DNA of 64,000 nucleotides, from NCBI GenBank assembly GCA_963843285.1, contig CAWJJO010000005.1, forward strand, positions 62,001-126,000, in the 5' to 3' direction. The stretch is from CAZDDB01 sp963843285 (lineage in GTDB: Bacteria > Acidobacteriota > HRBIN11 > JAKEFK01). Numbering within the stretch: the stretch's first letter is position 1; every line of letters starts with the position of its first letter. Of the stretch, positions 15,582 through 23,814 are shown piece after piece. The position numbers were made by a program, and so were the translations under genes. Below the pieces are notes generated by a model that was given only the letters and a program-made list of their open reading frames with translations, did no database searches and was not told the origin of the DNA.

Positions 15582-16766
15582 CCGGAACCGACTCCGTTTT
15601 ATCCACGAACATCGCAGTTATGCAAAAGCATGCAATGGCGCTACTGGTCCGGCTATTTCGTCCCCAGCTCCTACGAAGTTCATCACGACGTTGAATACTA
15701 CGCGATCCGTAATTCGGCGGCGTTGATCGACATTACTCCTTTGTTCAAGTACGACGTGTCCGGGAAAGACGCGCTGAGATTGGTCAACCGTGTGATGACG
15801 AAGGACATGAATAAATGCGCGGTCGGCCAGGCGGTTTATTCGTCGTGGTGCGACGAACACGGGAAGATTATGCAGGATGGAACCATCTTTCGGATTGCGG
15901 AAGATTATTTTCGGGTGAATGCCGCCGATCCGATCTATCGATGGCTTCAGATAAACTCCATCGGGATGGATGTAAACATCAGTGATGTCTCCAACAAGAT
16001 CGCAGCTCTCGCTCTTCAAGGACCCCTGTCACGCGAGATCCTCAAACAGCTTGTGCACGGTCCGATCGAACAGTTGAAGTTTTTCCGGATTACGGAAGAT
16101 ATTGTCGACAGTGTACCGGTATTGATCTCGCGCACCGGCTATACCGGGGATCTCGGTTACGAGCTATGGGTATCCACGGATGACGCCGTAGCGTTGTATG
16201 ACATTCTGATGTCGGTCGGGCGATCGTATGGAATCACACCGGCCGGGAATCTGGCTCTCGATATTTCCCGGATTGAAGCGGGGTTCATTCTGATCGAAGT
16301 GGATTACATCAGCTCCGAAAAAGCAGTCATCGAATCGCAGCATTACAGCCCGTTTGAAATCGGACTTGGATGGACCGTCAATCTGGAAAAGGAGAGCTTT
16401 GTTGGGAAGAAACATCTCGTAGCAGAGAAGAAAAAAGGTTCCCCCCGCCAGTTGATCGGTTTGGAAATTCGATGGGACGATCTGGAAAAAGCATTCCTGG
16501 AAGAAGGTCTCCCCCCTCAACTGCCTTCCGCTGCCTGGCGCGGCGGGGTTCCCGTCTACTCTGAGGAACGGCAGGTCGGGAAAATGACCAGCGGTTGCTG
16601 GTCGCCGGTGCTGAAGAAATATATTGTGCTTGGGACTGTCGAATCGGGTTATTCAAAACCCGGCACAACCTTACAGATGGAAGTAACGGTCGAGTACAAG
16701 CGCAAAAAAGTTCTGGGGGAAGTGGTAAAGACTCCGTTTTTCAATCCTGAACGCAAACGTTTGTAG
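15579..16766 (+). CDS. Aminomethyltransferase family (GcvT-like) folate-dependent enzyme
   Basis: The 395-residue protein belongs to the GcvT/DmdA fold that binds tetrahydrofolate and accepts a one-carbon unit. Typical parts are YYAIRNSAALIDITPLFKYD near 29-48, DEHGKIMQDGTIFRI near 93-107, the conserved SRTGYTGDLGYELWV near 185-199 and the C-terminal barrel containing GGVPVYSEERQVGKMTSGCW. Length is a little above glycine-cleavage T protein (about 360). No gcvH, gcvP or lipoate genes are adjacent, so a role in the glycine cleavage system is not supported by context; dimethylglycine- or sarcosine-like demethylation are possible. It is followed by citrate synthase 67 nt downstream on the same strand. 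Confidence 0.75.
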   Translation: MPEPTPFYPRTSQLCKSMQWRYWSGYFVPSSYEVHHDVEYYAIRNSAALIDITPLFKYDVSGKDALRLVNRVMTKDMNKCAVGQAVYSSWCDEHGKIMQDGTIFRIAEDYFRVNAADPIYRWLQINSIGMDVNISDVSNKIAALALQGPLSREILKQLVHGPIEQLKFFRITEDIVDSVPVLISRTGYTGDLGYELWVSTDDAVALYDILMSVGRSYGITPAGNLALDISRIEAGFILIEVDYISSEKAVIESQHYSPFEIGLGWTVNLEKESFVGKKHLVAEKKKGSPRQLIGLEIRWDDLEKAFLEEGLPPQLPSAAWRGGVPVYSEERQVGKMTSGCWSPVLKKYIVLGTVESGYSKPGTTLQMEVTVEYKRKKVLGEVVKTPFFNPERKRL

Positions 16767-16816
16767 TAGCGACTTCAGTCGCTACTACTCCACAGCGAAT
16801 GAATTCGCTACTACAA
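16763..16816. repeat. GTAGTAGCGAC hairpin pair
   Basis: GTAGTAGCGAC (16763-16773) and GTCGCTACTAC (16778-16788) form a perfect 11-bp stem with a TTCA loop. A second inverted pair AGCGAATGAATTCGCT follows at 16794-16809, with CTACTAC after it. The TAG stop of the GcvT-like gene is inside the first stem. It may act as a terminator, but no T-run follows. Confidence 0.75.
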
Positions 16817-16833
16817 ACATCTATTATTCAATT

Positions 16834-17985
16834 ATGTCATCTTCAAAAGGACTCGAAGGAATCGTAGCGGCGGAGACGCGAATCAGTCACGTGGATGGTC
16901 AGGCCGGTCAGCTGATCATCGGCGGCTATGATCTGGAGGAAATTGCGGGTCGAGCGACGTACGATCAAGTCGCGCACGTTTTGTGGAACGTTGCGATCGG
17001 AAAAGAGGCCGCGTTCCCGACGAAGGAAGAGCTGGAAGCATTGGAGCGGGAGCTTGCTTCGCTGCAGGAGATTCCTGAGATCGTTCTCACGGTTTTACAG
17101 GCAGCGCGCAAGGCGTCTCCCATGGACGCGCTTCGGATGGCAGCTTCGATCCTGTCTCTGAATGACCCTGATGTTGAAGACAATTCACTGGATGCAAATC
17201 TGCGCCGGGCGAAAGTTTTGTCCGCGCGAATTCCAACGGTCATCGCGGCGCACGATCGCATTCGCCGGGGACTCGAACCGATTCATCCCGTTGCTCGATT
17301 GGGGCGAGCTGCAAACTTCTTGTTCATGCTGACCGGCAGCGAACCGTCCGCACAATCAGCCCACGCCATCGATACTTACTGGACTACAGTCATCGATCAC
17401 GGGATGAATGCGAGTACGTTTACCGCACGCGTGATCGCATCCACACAATCCGATATGTACTCCGCGGTTACCGGAGCGATCGGCGCTTTGAAGGGACCAT
17501 TGCACGGTGGAGCACCCGGACCGGTGCTCGATATGTTGCTGGACATTCAAGCGATCGATCATGCGGAAAACTGGATCCGCAATGAGCTGGCTTGCGGTCG
17601 TCGGATCATGGGATTCGGACATCGAGTGTACAAAGTTCGCGATCCACGCGCAGATGTTTTGAGCCGAACCGCTCAGAAATTGGCGGAATCAGGAAGTGGC
17701 GATCGTAGTCTTTACGATCTGGCAACAGGAGTTGAAGCTGTCATTTTGCGAATCCTGGAAGAAGTCAAACCCGGCCGTAATCTGAAAACAAATGTCGAGT
17801 TTTATACTGCTCTTGTATTGCAGAGTGTGGGACTGAAACCGGACCAGTTCTCACCGGTATTTGCAGCAGGCAGGATCGCGGGCTGGACCGCCCACGTGCT
17901 GGAACAACTCGCGAATAATCGTCTGATCCGCCCCGCATCCGAATATACCGGCCCCCGCGGTCTGAAATACTCAGGACGAAATTAA
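16834..17985 (+). CDS. Citrate synthase family protein
   Basis: The 383-residue protein condenses acetyl-CoA (or propionyl-CoA) with oxaloacetate. Catalytic-site segments of the short (type I dimeric) bacterial enzymes are present: GPLHGGAPGPVLDML near 222-236 with the conserved His, IMGFGHRVYKVRDPRADVL near 258-276 with the second His and Arg, and KTNVEFYTALVLQSVGLKPD near 316-335 with the catalytic Asp position occupied by Glu/Phe context typical of 2-methylcitrate/citrate synthases. The N-terminus GLEGIVAAETRISHVDGQ is standard. Citrate versus 2-methylcitrate activity cannot be separated here. TATTAT at 16822-16827 lies 6 nt before the ATG and no Shine-Dalgarno sequence is seen. Confidence 0.88.
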   Translation: MSSSKGLEGIVAAETRISHVDGQAGQLIIGGYDLEEIAGRATYDQVAHVLWNVAIGKEAAFPTKEELEALERELASLQEIPEIVLTVLQAARKASPMDALRMAASILSLNDPDVEDNSLDANLRRAKVLSARIPTVIAAHDRIRRGLEPIHPVARLGRAANFLFMLTGSEPSAQSAHAIDTYWTTVIDHGMNASTFTARVIASTQSDMYSAVTGAIGALKGPLHGGAPGPVLDMLLDIQAIDHAENWIRNELACGRRIMGFGHRVYKVRDPRADVLSRTAQKLAESGSGDRSLYDLATGVEAVILRILEEVKPGRNLKTNVEFYTALVLQSVGLKPDQFSPVFAAGRIAGWTAHVLEQLANNRLIRPASEYTGPRGLKYSGRN

Positions 17986-18061
17986 TCACGGAAACACGGA
18001 ATTCACGGAATAGCGCTTTATACTCTTCCTTTCCGTGTATTTTTCCGTGTTTCCGTGATGA
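17986..18061. repeat. CACGGAA inverted repeat, likely bidirectional terminator
   Basis: The left arm at 17986-18010 holds CACGGAA three times at 8-9 nt spacing and the right arm at 18031-18061 holds the complementary TTCCGTG units. It occupies the whole gap between the convergent citrate synthase and greA-like genes. A transcript from either side would form a long stem. Confidence 0.75.
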
Positions 18062-18070
18062 AGTCCTTCT

Positions 18071-20164
18071 CTACATCCAGGGGGCGATTGATTCGATCTC
18101 CCAGGTTTGTTCTTCCCACTGCACTTTTTCGCCGGCAACCTTTCCCAACAATCCGGCAGCCAGAGGAGCTTCGTAGGAATAGATTCCTTCCTTTGGATTT
18201 GAGTCCCAGGGGCCAAGAATCGTAACCGTAACCCGTTTGTCCGGAGGATGCGTCAGTACAACGCGAACACCGGGACGCACTTCACTGCAATCCATTTGAC
18301 CTGGATCCAGCACTCGAACGCGATTCAAGTCCCGTTGCAAATGATCCACGCGATTGATGAGATATTCCTGCCGTTCTCGCGCCGACTTGTACTCAAAATT
18401 TTCACGCAGATCACCCATAGCGGCAGCTTCCCCGATCAACTTCCGGTTCTTTGGCAGCTCTACTTTGATGATTTGCTCGAGCTCCGCGCGTTTTCGATCG
18501 AATCCTTCCTTTGTGCTGAAAATCACGTCTTCCTTCTTTTTTATCTCAGGAAAACTCATCCGGATCGTGCCTTTCCACCGCTGCCGCCTGTAATCCTCAA
18601 TTGCCTTTGAATGTTCCAGCACATCCACCGCTTTTTGCGCCATTTCCGGATCGATTGATTTGCGCATCACATTCAACAGCAAACCGCCCTCCACTGCCTT
18701 TTTTAACTTGTTTCTATGCGAAGAGAACTCCGGTTCATCGATTGCCGTAATCACCGAAACAAGGAATCTGCCGTCCATTCTTCTTCCGACCGGATTTGAA
18801 GCTACATCGAGTCCTTCCGCCGAACCTTGCTGCGCAATCCAGGTAAAAGCCCCGGGATAGGCGAAGGGTCGCTGAAAAATCTGATCCAGCAAGTTTTCCA
18901 GATCATTTGGCGAAGCTTGCTGCAATGTCTCAGATAGAAATCCATGGATTCTAGGGTTGTCTTCACGCAGAAAAGTTTCCACAAATAGCGAAACCCAGCG
19001 ATCTGGAAATAGTGTCTGCAAAGACTGCAAAACTTTGAGCTTCAAATTTGAATTGTCCAGATCAGCAAGAACAGCCAACGGCTCCTTTTGACGAAGCACA
19101 TCTTCGAACGTGTACGGCAAATCCGATTCGTGACCCTTCCACCGTGAAAACAACTCGATCAATTCCAGGGCAAGACCCGAACGCTTTTCCTGAAAAACCT
19201 GACGAGCGTTTTCGATCAATTCGGCGGAAAAATAGCTCGCAAGATCGGCGCTTCGGCTTGCGTGCTGTTTTGCTGTTTCGATTCGCGCAGAAAGGTTCGC
19301 CCCTGCGAATGCCAGCCTCAATGCTGTCTCCGCAGTACTTGTGGTTTCGCTCCACGAATAGGTTGCCTGGATCCCCTTTCCGGAAACTACAATGTGCGGG
19401 TCTTTCCGGGCAGCCGCCCACCATCGGTTCCACTGATCCGGCATCAAAATGCCGGCAAAGCACTCTTTAATTTGAGAGACGTTCAACGATTGGCCCATCT
19501 CCCGTAGCAGACGTCCCAACATGGAGCCGGGATGGTCCTGCGCTTCCCGTTGGACCTTTTCGGGTTCATCCAGCTTTTGCCGTAGAACGTGACCCGCCGG
19601 AAGCGGCATCAGTTCCTGATCCCCCATCTGAACGGCCACGTCTTTTCTGCTTTCAAAATCCAGTCGGACAAGCCCTAGATTCAAGTTGATTTCCATTACC
19701 CTCCCAACCCCATAGCCTTGCTGGAAAAAACACTGACCGACATCATGTTTTAACCACCACTCTATCTTGTCGAGAGCAACACGCAATTCCTCAGGGTGCG
19801 CGGATTCTATGTTGTAATGATTGAGAATCCTGGATTGTGATGTGCTTTCGGGATAGAGATGACGAAGTGTTTCAGCAATTTGATGCCGAACTTCTTCAAG
19901 CTCCTGTTGGGTCTGAGTGTGTCTTGCGATCTCTTTCAGAACTTTGAATCGCTGCGACCAGGCTTCTTTCTCCAGTAGATGTTCGGCAAACAACCCGAGT
20001 AATAGACGGGCGCGATCCTTTTCCTTTTGTCTTCCAAGCGCGCGGGCTGCCTGAAAAAATTCATCGACTTCAGCCTGTCCAGCCTCCATCCGCTCGAGCA
20101 AATACCCTTCTGCTTCTTCAAACTGCCCTTGCTCGATGCATGAGAGAGGATCTTTATTTTCCAT
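18071..20164 (-). CDS. greA: Large GreA-family transcription elongation factor with ~550-residue N-terminal extension
   Basis: The last ~149 of 697 residues (549-697) are a full GreA. The coiled-coil finger includes the acidic tip GDLRENFEYKSARERQ at 584-599, with the Asp and Glu that position catalytic Mg in the RNA polymerase secondary channel. The C-terminal FKBP-like domain is VRPGVRVVLTHPPDKRVTVT onward. GreA rescues backtracked polymerase by stimulating transcript cleavage. Normal GreA has about 158 residues; the extension here is helical and Leu/Gln-rich, with a QGYGVGRVMEINLNLGLVRL strand segment near 155-175. Chlamydiae are known to have a similarly extended GreA (about 715 residues). 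The start at 20164 is preferred because it overlaps the upstream gene by 11 nt; a longer frame upstream lies inside that gene. Confidence 0.85.
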   Translation of the reverse strand: MENKDPLSCIEQGQFEEAEGYLLERMEAGQAEVDEFFQAARALGRQKEKDRARLLLGLFAEHLLEKEAWSQRFKVLKEIARHTQTQQELEEVRHQIAETLRHLYPESTSQSRILNHYNIESAHPEELRVALDKIEWWLKHDVGQCFFQQGYGVGRVMEINLNLGLVRLDFESRKDVAVQMGDQELMPLPAGHVLRQKLDEPEKVQREAQDHPGSMLGRLLREMGQSLNVSQIKECFAGILMPDQWNRWWAAARKDPHIVVSGKGIQATYSWSETTSTAETALRLAFAGANLSARIETAKQHASRSADLASYFSAELIENARQVFQEKRSGLALELIELFSRWKGHESDLPYTFEDVLRQKEPLAVLADLDNSNLKLKVLQSLQTLFPDRWVSLFVETFLREDNPRIHGFLSETLQQASPNDLENLLDQIFQRPFAYPGAFTWIAQQGSAEGLDVASNPVGRRMDGRFLVSVITAIDEPEFSSHRNKLKKAVEGGLLLNVMRKSIDPEMAQKAVDVLEHSKAIEDYRRQRWKGTIRMSFPEIKKKEDVIFSTKEGFDRKRAELEQIIKVELPKNRKLIGEAAAMGDLRENFEYKSARERQEYLINRVDHLQRDLNRVRVLDPGQMDCSEVRPGVRVVLTHPPDKRVTVTILGPWDSNPKEGIYSYEAPLAAGLLGKVAGEKVQWEEQTWEIESIAPWM

Positions 20165-20741
20165 CGAAGCGTTTACTCTGACGGATCCTCCGTTTTTCAG
20201 CAACCCAATTACGATACCGGCCCCACAGATCCGGATCCATTCTTTCGAGTCTGATTCCCGCTTTTTCGCGCATCTGGAATTGCTGAAACAAGATTTCACG
20301 CGTGATTGCTTGCTGACGGTATTTATCCAGCAATTCCCCAACCGGCAAGTCCGCGAGTCCCGATGTTTCTTCACGAACGCCTTTGTGGATCACCCTCTGG
20401 CGATCGCGATCCCTCTCCGAGCCCCTGCTTCCCCCCTGTTCTTCTCCCTCATGAACCTTGTCGTTAAAACGCTTGTAAACCTCGCGGGGCAGGATCCCCA
20501 TTCGTTTGGTCTGCTCTATCGACTCGAGGTAGTCGTGCACAGCCTCCGGATCACCCTTCACCGCATCCAGAATCAGGACCAGCCGTTCCACGAGCATCGC
20601 AACCCGATTCTCATACTTGATCATCTGGGGAGCAGTCAGCCGACCACCCCTTCGGACGTAAGCGTCCTGTTTGTTGATTTCGCGAACAAAGTCGTTCCCC
20701 GCATCATCAAAGTACGGAAGTTCATATTCATCTCGAAACAT
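20154..20741 (-). CDS. Conserved-looking protein of unknown function upstream of the large GreA
   Basis: I do not recognise this 195-residue protein. It is highly charged and mostly helical by eye, with an RRGGRLTAPQMIKYENRVAM segment near 30-50, a Gly/Ser/Arg-rich low-complexity linker (EEQGGSRGSERDRDRQRV) near 100-117 and a basic C-terminus (RRIRQSKRF). No signal peptide or membrane segment is present. AAGGGG lies 9-14 nt before the ATG. Its 3' end overlaps the start of the GreA-like gene by 11 nt, suggesting translational coupling and a link to transcription, which is inference only. Confidence 0.7.
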   Translation of the reverse strand: MFRDEYELPYFDDAGNDFVREINKQDAYVRRGGRLTAPQMIKYENRVAMLVERLVLILDAVKGDPEAVHDYLESIEQTKRMGILPREVYKRFNDKVHEGEEQGGSRGSERDRDRQRVIHKGVREETSGLADLPVGELLDKYRQQAITREILFQQFQMREKAGIRLERMDPDLWGRYRNWVAEKRRIRQSKRFDGK

Positions 20742-20835
20742 TCAGACATCCCCTTCAAAATAAAAAGTTGAATATCAAAAATCCAATAAGCCTCCTTTAT
20801 TCTAACATTAACTGCACGCTAGGAACGTTCCGTAG

Positions 20836-20923
20836 TAAAATACTGCCCATGAAACGAGCCCTTTGCCTGATCGCGATTCTGATTGCGCTGCCCGCATATT
20901 CGGGGACCTACAGCCGCATGTAG
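20836..20923 (+). pseudogene. Orphan promoter and signal peptide of a truncated gene
   Basis: TAAAAT at 20836-20841 lies 7 nt before an ATG at 20849, the leaderless arrangement seen elsewhere in the window. The frame encodes MKRALCLIAILIALPAYSGT then YSRM and a TAG at 20921-20923: a clean signal peptide with nothing behind it. The sequence after the stop is a GC-rich repeat (GGAGC, GCAGGC/GCCTGC hairpin) that runs into the PIN gene. It looks like the 5' end of a secreted-protein gene whose remainder was lost or replaced. Confidence 0.5.
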
Positions 20924-20924
20924 C

Positions 20925-21010
20925 TCCGGAGCTATGGAGCGCAGTCATCTGCAGCTATGGGGAGCAGCCATCCGGCCTGCATTATGAGTCGCAGGCATCC
21001 TTGCCTGCCT
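20925..21010. repeat. Degenerate GC-rich hairpin repeat
   Basis: CTCCGGAG, GGAGC units, CTGCAG and a GCAGGC/GCCTGC hairpin with loop ATCCTT resemble the GC-rich double-hairpin family at 5.2 and 15.4 kb in layout, although the sequence has diverged. It separates the orphan signal peptide from the PIN-domain gene. Confidence 0.45.
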
Positions 21011-21451
21011 CTACGAGCGCACATCAAACCCCGCCTGTCGTGCAGCATCGCACAGTTCTGTGTCAAAGCAAACAAACGGACGTCCTTTCGGATTTCCGTT
21101 GGTCCATGTGATGGCAGCAGCCAACTGCAACGCCTCAGCCGAACGAATCCTATATCTATCCAGACATTCTTCCGCCAGGTCCCGCACGCCGTCTACGGGC
21201 AGGACTTCCCTCCACCGCAGCCTGAATTCGTGCAAGTATCCCAGTGCTTTTGACATCCCGTCCCTGGAAATGCTGCTTTCCTTCAACATCCGTATGAAGG
21301 CGCCGTGAATCTCCACCGGCGTATTCCACCAAACTGCAATCTCGGGAAAGGTTCGCAACAGTTCACGAGACCGCGCGGAATAGGAGTCGTGGCAAAAGAG
21401 CGGCACCAGCGCGCTGCTGTCCCAGAAGGATCGAACTTTCTTAGTCTTCAC
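21011..21451 (-). CDS. PIN-domain toxin (VapC-like ribonuclease)
   Basis: PIN toxins cut RNA with a Mg-dependent acidic site. The 146-residue product shows the expected four acidic positions: Asp in SFWDSSALVPLF near 11, Glu in PVEIHGAF near 47, Asp/Glu in RSAEALQLAAA near 105, and Asp in FVCFDTELCDAA near 128-134. The gene overlaps the upstream antitoxin gene by 11 nt, the usual arrangement for co-translation of toxin and antitoxin. Confidence 0.82.
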   Translation of the reverse strand: MKTKKVRSFWDSSALVPLFCHDSYSARSRELLRTFPEIAVWWNTPVEIHGAFIRMLKESSISRDGMSKALGYLHEFRLRWREVLPVDGVRDLAEECLDRYRIRSAEALQLAAAITWTNGNPKGRPFVCFDTELCDAARQAGFDVRS

Positions 21452-21737
21452 CGCGATCTCTGATCAACGCATCGACTGATGTTCCTTTCGATACGGAAGG
21501 CATTCTTGCAGCAAGAAATTTCTGCAGGAACCCGGCCGACATTCCTCTCACGGGTAGCCGCAACTTGCCCGCAACCACAAGCTGCCATTCCTCTTCGGTT
21601 GCACTGGACGGCTCCACCGGAACGATTCTGGCAACTGCATTCGTCCGATTGATGACGAGAATTTCTTCCCCTTGCTCGACCTGATCGAGATAAGCGCTCA
21701 GTTTGTTTTTCAGCGTGGCAATATTCACGTTCTTCAT
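21441..21737 (-). CDS. Phd/YefM-type antitoxin of the PIN toxin
   Basis: The 98-residue protein starting MKNVNIATLKNKLSAYLDQV has the Phd/YefM fold pattern: beta-strand, then helix KNKLSAYLDQVEQGEE, then ILVINRTNAVARIVPV. The C-terminal half is the flexible, toxin-binding part. The start at 21737 is preferred over 21746 because TATAAT (minus strand, 21750-21745) lies 7 nt before it and overlaps the other ATG. An inverted repeat that could be its operator overlaps this box. Confidence 0.75.
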   Translation of the reverse strand: MKNVNIATLKNKLSAYLDQVEQGEEILVINRTNAVARIVPVEPSSATEEEWQLVVAGKLRLPVRGMSAGFLQKFLAARMPSVSKGTSVDALIRDRGED

Positions 21738-21744
21738 AATAGCC

Positions 21745-21785
21745 ATTATAGCTATCTCAAATATTATTTCTAGCCTGATAGCTAT
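21745..21785 (-). promoter_or_regulatory. Antitoxin promoter and probable operator
   Basis: A perfect inverted repeat ATAGCTATC (21748-21756)/GATAGCTAT (21777-21785) flanks the region before the antitoxin gene, and its inner copy overlaps the -10 box TATAAT on the minus strand at 21750-21745. Phd-type antitoxins repress their own operon at such sites, so autoregulation is likely. Confidence 0.55.
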
Positions 21786-22585
21786 ATTCTTGATAATAGG
21801 TACAAATCCTGCATCGGGTTTCCTTTAGCGCCCTCCGGGACGAATTGGGCAACCTGAAATCCTTGCGATAACGTTTGTGCGACAAAACTATACGGATGAT
21901 AAGCGCAGTATCTGTTGCTGCCTGGAGGGCCATCGCTCTTCAGTACGAGTCGTCCGTTCTGAAAATCCTGTTGCTCGCTGGAATTCAGCTGCTCCAGATA
22001 AAAGGACCCGTGCGTGCTGATGATCAGATGTCCGCCGGCGCGGATAATCCTGCGGAACTCCTCGATCCAGCGAATTTGAATATCTTCGGGAAGATGTGTG
22101 AATACGGAGAATGCATACACAAGACTAAATTGCCCGTCGTAGTATCTTAGCGGCGGTCCAAGCTCATTTGTCGCGAATTGCGCAAACTGCAGATTTGCCG
22201 CGCACCACTCGACCGCGTTCCGATTGTAATCGGTCCCGTACAAATCTGAAAAACACTTCAAATGCCGGATCACACGGCCACAGCCGCAGCCAAAATCAAG
22301 AACTGAATCCCCTTTGCCACCTCGAATGCCGCTTGATTCAAGCATATCCAGAACGGTTTGGGCGCCGGCTTTACCGCTCTGGAGAAATCCTCGGACATCC
22401 GGGACACCAGTCACGAGACGAATTAAGTTTACAGGAGGAATCGGAGATCCATCCTCGGCGCCTTTACGACGACTTTGAACATTGCTGGAGAAGAACTTAC
22501 GAGCCACCCACTGATCCCGTAAAAATACAACAGGTTCCAGCAATCCTGTTTTCTGTAATGCTTTTTTTATTTGTTTCCGCAGCAA
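21782..22585 (-). CDS. Class I SAM-dependent methyltransferase
   Basis: The 267-residue protein has the Rossmann methyltransferase motif I SVLDFGCGCGRVIRHL near 92-107, followed by DLYGTDYNRNAVEWC and the late motif GGHLIISTHGSFY. Substrate is unknown. The start is a TTG at 22585; TAGAAT on the minus strand at 22597-22592 lies 6 nt before it, another possible leaderless start, with GGAG too close to act as a normal ribosome-binding site. Its 3' end reaches into the promoter/operator zone of the toxin-antitoxin pair, which reads in the same direction. Confidence 0.75.
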   Translation of the reverse strand: MLRKQIKKALQKTGLLEPVVFLRDQWVARKFFSSNVQSRRKGAEDGSPIPPVNLIRLVTGVPDVRGFLQSGKAGAQTVLDMLESSGIRGGKGDSVLDFGCGCGRVIRHLKCFSDLYGTDYNRNAVEWCAANLQFAQFATNELGPPLRYYDGQFSLVYAFSVFTHLPEDIQIRWIEEFRRIIRAGGHLIISTHGSFYLEQLNSSEQQDFQNGRLVLKSDGPPGSNRYCAYHPYSFVAQTLSQGFQVAQFVPEGAKGNPMQDLYLLSRI

Positions 22586-22616
22586 TCTCCAATTCTAACA
22601 TCCCGTAAAAACTGAA

Positions 22617-22674
22617 GTAGGGCGACCCTTGTGGTCGCCCATTTGGAGTGGGCGGGGACAAGCCCCGCCCCTAC
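22617..22674. repeat. GTAGGGCGACC double hairpin
   Basis: GGGCGACC/GGTCGCCC with loop CTTGT, then GGGCGGGG and CCCCGCCC with a short loop, bounded by GTAG and CTAC. It lies between two divergent genes. Related to 7334-7408 and 43491-43515. Confidence 0.75.
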
Positions 22675-22700
22675 CAGCTAGGATCGTTTTCGCTTTTCTT

Positions 22701-22739
22701 TTGCCATCTGCTTGAAAATGGATTACATTACTTCTCATG
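22701..22739 (+). promoter_or_regulatory. Promoter of the radical SAM gene, leaderless arrangement
   Basis: TTGCCA at 22701-22706 and TACATT at 22724-22729 are exactly 17 nt apart; the ATG at 22737 is 7 nt after the -10, with no Shine-Dalgarno sequence. Confidence 0.6.
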
Positions 22740-23786
22740 GCCGAACGAGTCCAGGGACGCGGATCTTCCTACAATCCGCAAAACCGTTTTGAAAAGCTGC
22801 ACATCGATGAGCTGTCCGATGAGATGGAGCCCATCGAACGGGAAAAGATCCAAACAATTTATTTTCGCGATTCTTCTCGTTCGATTCTTGCGAAGAATGA
22901 CAGCCCCGACATCCCGTTCACCTTCAGCGTGAATCCCTATCGCGGCTGCGAACATGGCTGCATCTATTGTTACGCGCGTCCGAGCCATGAATTTCTTGGC
23001 TTTTCTGCCGGACTCGATTTCGAAAGTAAGATCATGGTGAAAACGGACGCCCCGCAGCTTCTAGAAGATGCGTTTCGCGATCCGGCATTTGAACCGCAGG
23101 TCATCGCGCTTTGTGGCAATACCGATTGTTATCAGCCGGTAGAACGCAAGTTGAAGCTCACCCGCGCCGTTCTCGAAGTATTCTTGAAATACAGGAATCC
23201 GGTTGGCATCATTACCAAGAATGCTTTGATTCTTCGAGATCTGGACTTGTTAAAAGAACTCGCGGCTCACAAGCTGGTTGCGGTAACGATATCGATCACA
23301 AGTCTGGATCCGGCTTTGATCTCACGAATGGAACCTCGCACATCGACTCCCGAAAACAGATTGAAATCAATCCGCACGCTCGCCGATGCAGGGATTCCAG
23401 TGGGAGTCAATTGTGCGCCGATTATTCCGGGGCTTACAGATGAAGAAATCCCGGAGATGCTCAGACGTTCAGCAGAATGCGGGGCGCGCTCGGGGCACTA
23501 CATTCTGTTGCGTCTTCCCTATGCCGTCAAAGAGTTATTTGTGGAATGGATCGAACGTGAGTTTCCACAACGCGCAAACAAAGTTCTCCATCGCATCCGC
23601 GAAACGCGTGATGGCGCACTCAGCGATCCGCGGTTCCACTCACGAATGTCGGGCGAAGGTGAAGTCGCAAAAGCGATCGCAGAACTTTTCGAATTAGCGT
23701 GCAAGCGATATGGACTGAACCAGAGATCCACGATGCTTTCTACTTCCGGATTTCAGCAGAGCGGTCAACTGTCTCTGTTCAAGTAA
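22737..23786 (+). CDS. PA0069-type radical SAM protein
   Basis: The 349-residue protein binds a 4Fe-4S cluster through C71-x3-C75-x2-C78 in the segment YRGCEHGCIYCYARPSHEFL, the mark of radical SAM enzymes. The surrounding sequence (FTFSVNPYRGCEHGC, then LGFSAGLDFESKIMVK) is characteristic of the uncharacterised PA0069/spore-photoproduct-lyase-like family. Later segments ITKNALILRDLDLL and ALISRMEPRTSTPENRL are also typical. The reaction is not known. It stands alone with its own promoter. Confidence 0.85.
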   Translation: MAERVQGRGSSYNPQNRFEKLHIDELSDEMEPIEREKIQTIYFRDSSRSILAKNDSPDIPFTFSVNPYRGCEHGCIYCYARPSHEFLGFSAGLDFESKIMVKTDAPQLLEDAFRDPAFEPQVIALCGNTDCYQPVERKLKLTRAVLEVFLKYRNPVGIITKNALILRDLDLLKELAAHKLVAVTISITSLDPALISRMEPRTSTPENRLKSIRTLADAGIPVGVNCAPIIPGLTDEEIPEMLRRSAECGARSGHYILLRLPYAVKELFVEWIEREFPQRANKVLHRIRETRDGALSDPRFHSRMSGEGEVAKAIAELFELACKRYGLNQRSTMLSTSGFQQSGQLSLFK

Positions 23787-23814
23787 CCCCTTGGCAGTAG
23801 GTCGTTATTCAGCT

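Noticed and set aside
20758..20790. GAATATCAAAAATCC near the start of the gene upstream of the large GreA, similar to the heptad arms
   Set aside because: Only one to two units, no inverted partner and not at a stop-to-start junction; too short to call a copy.
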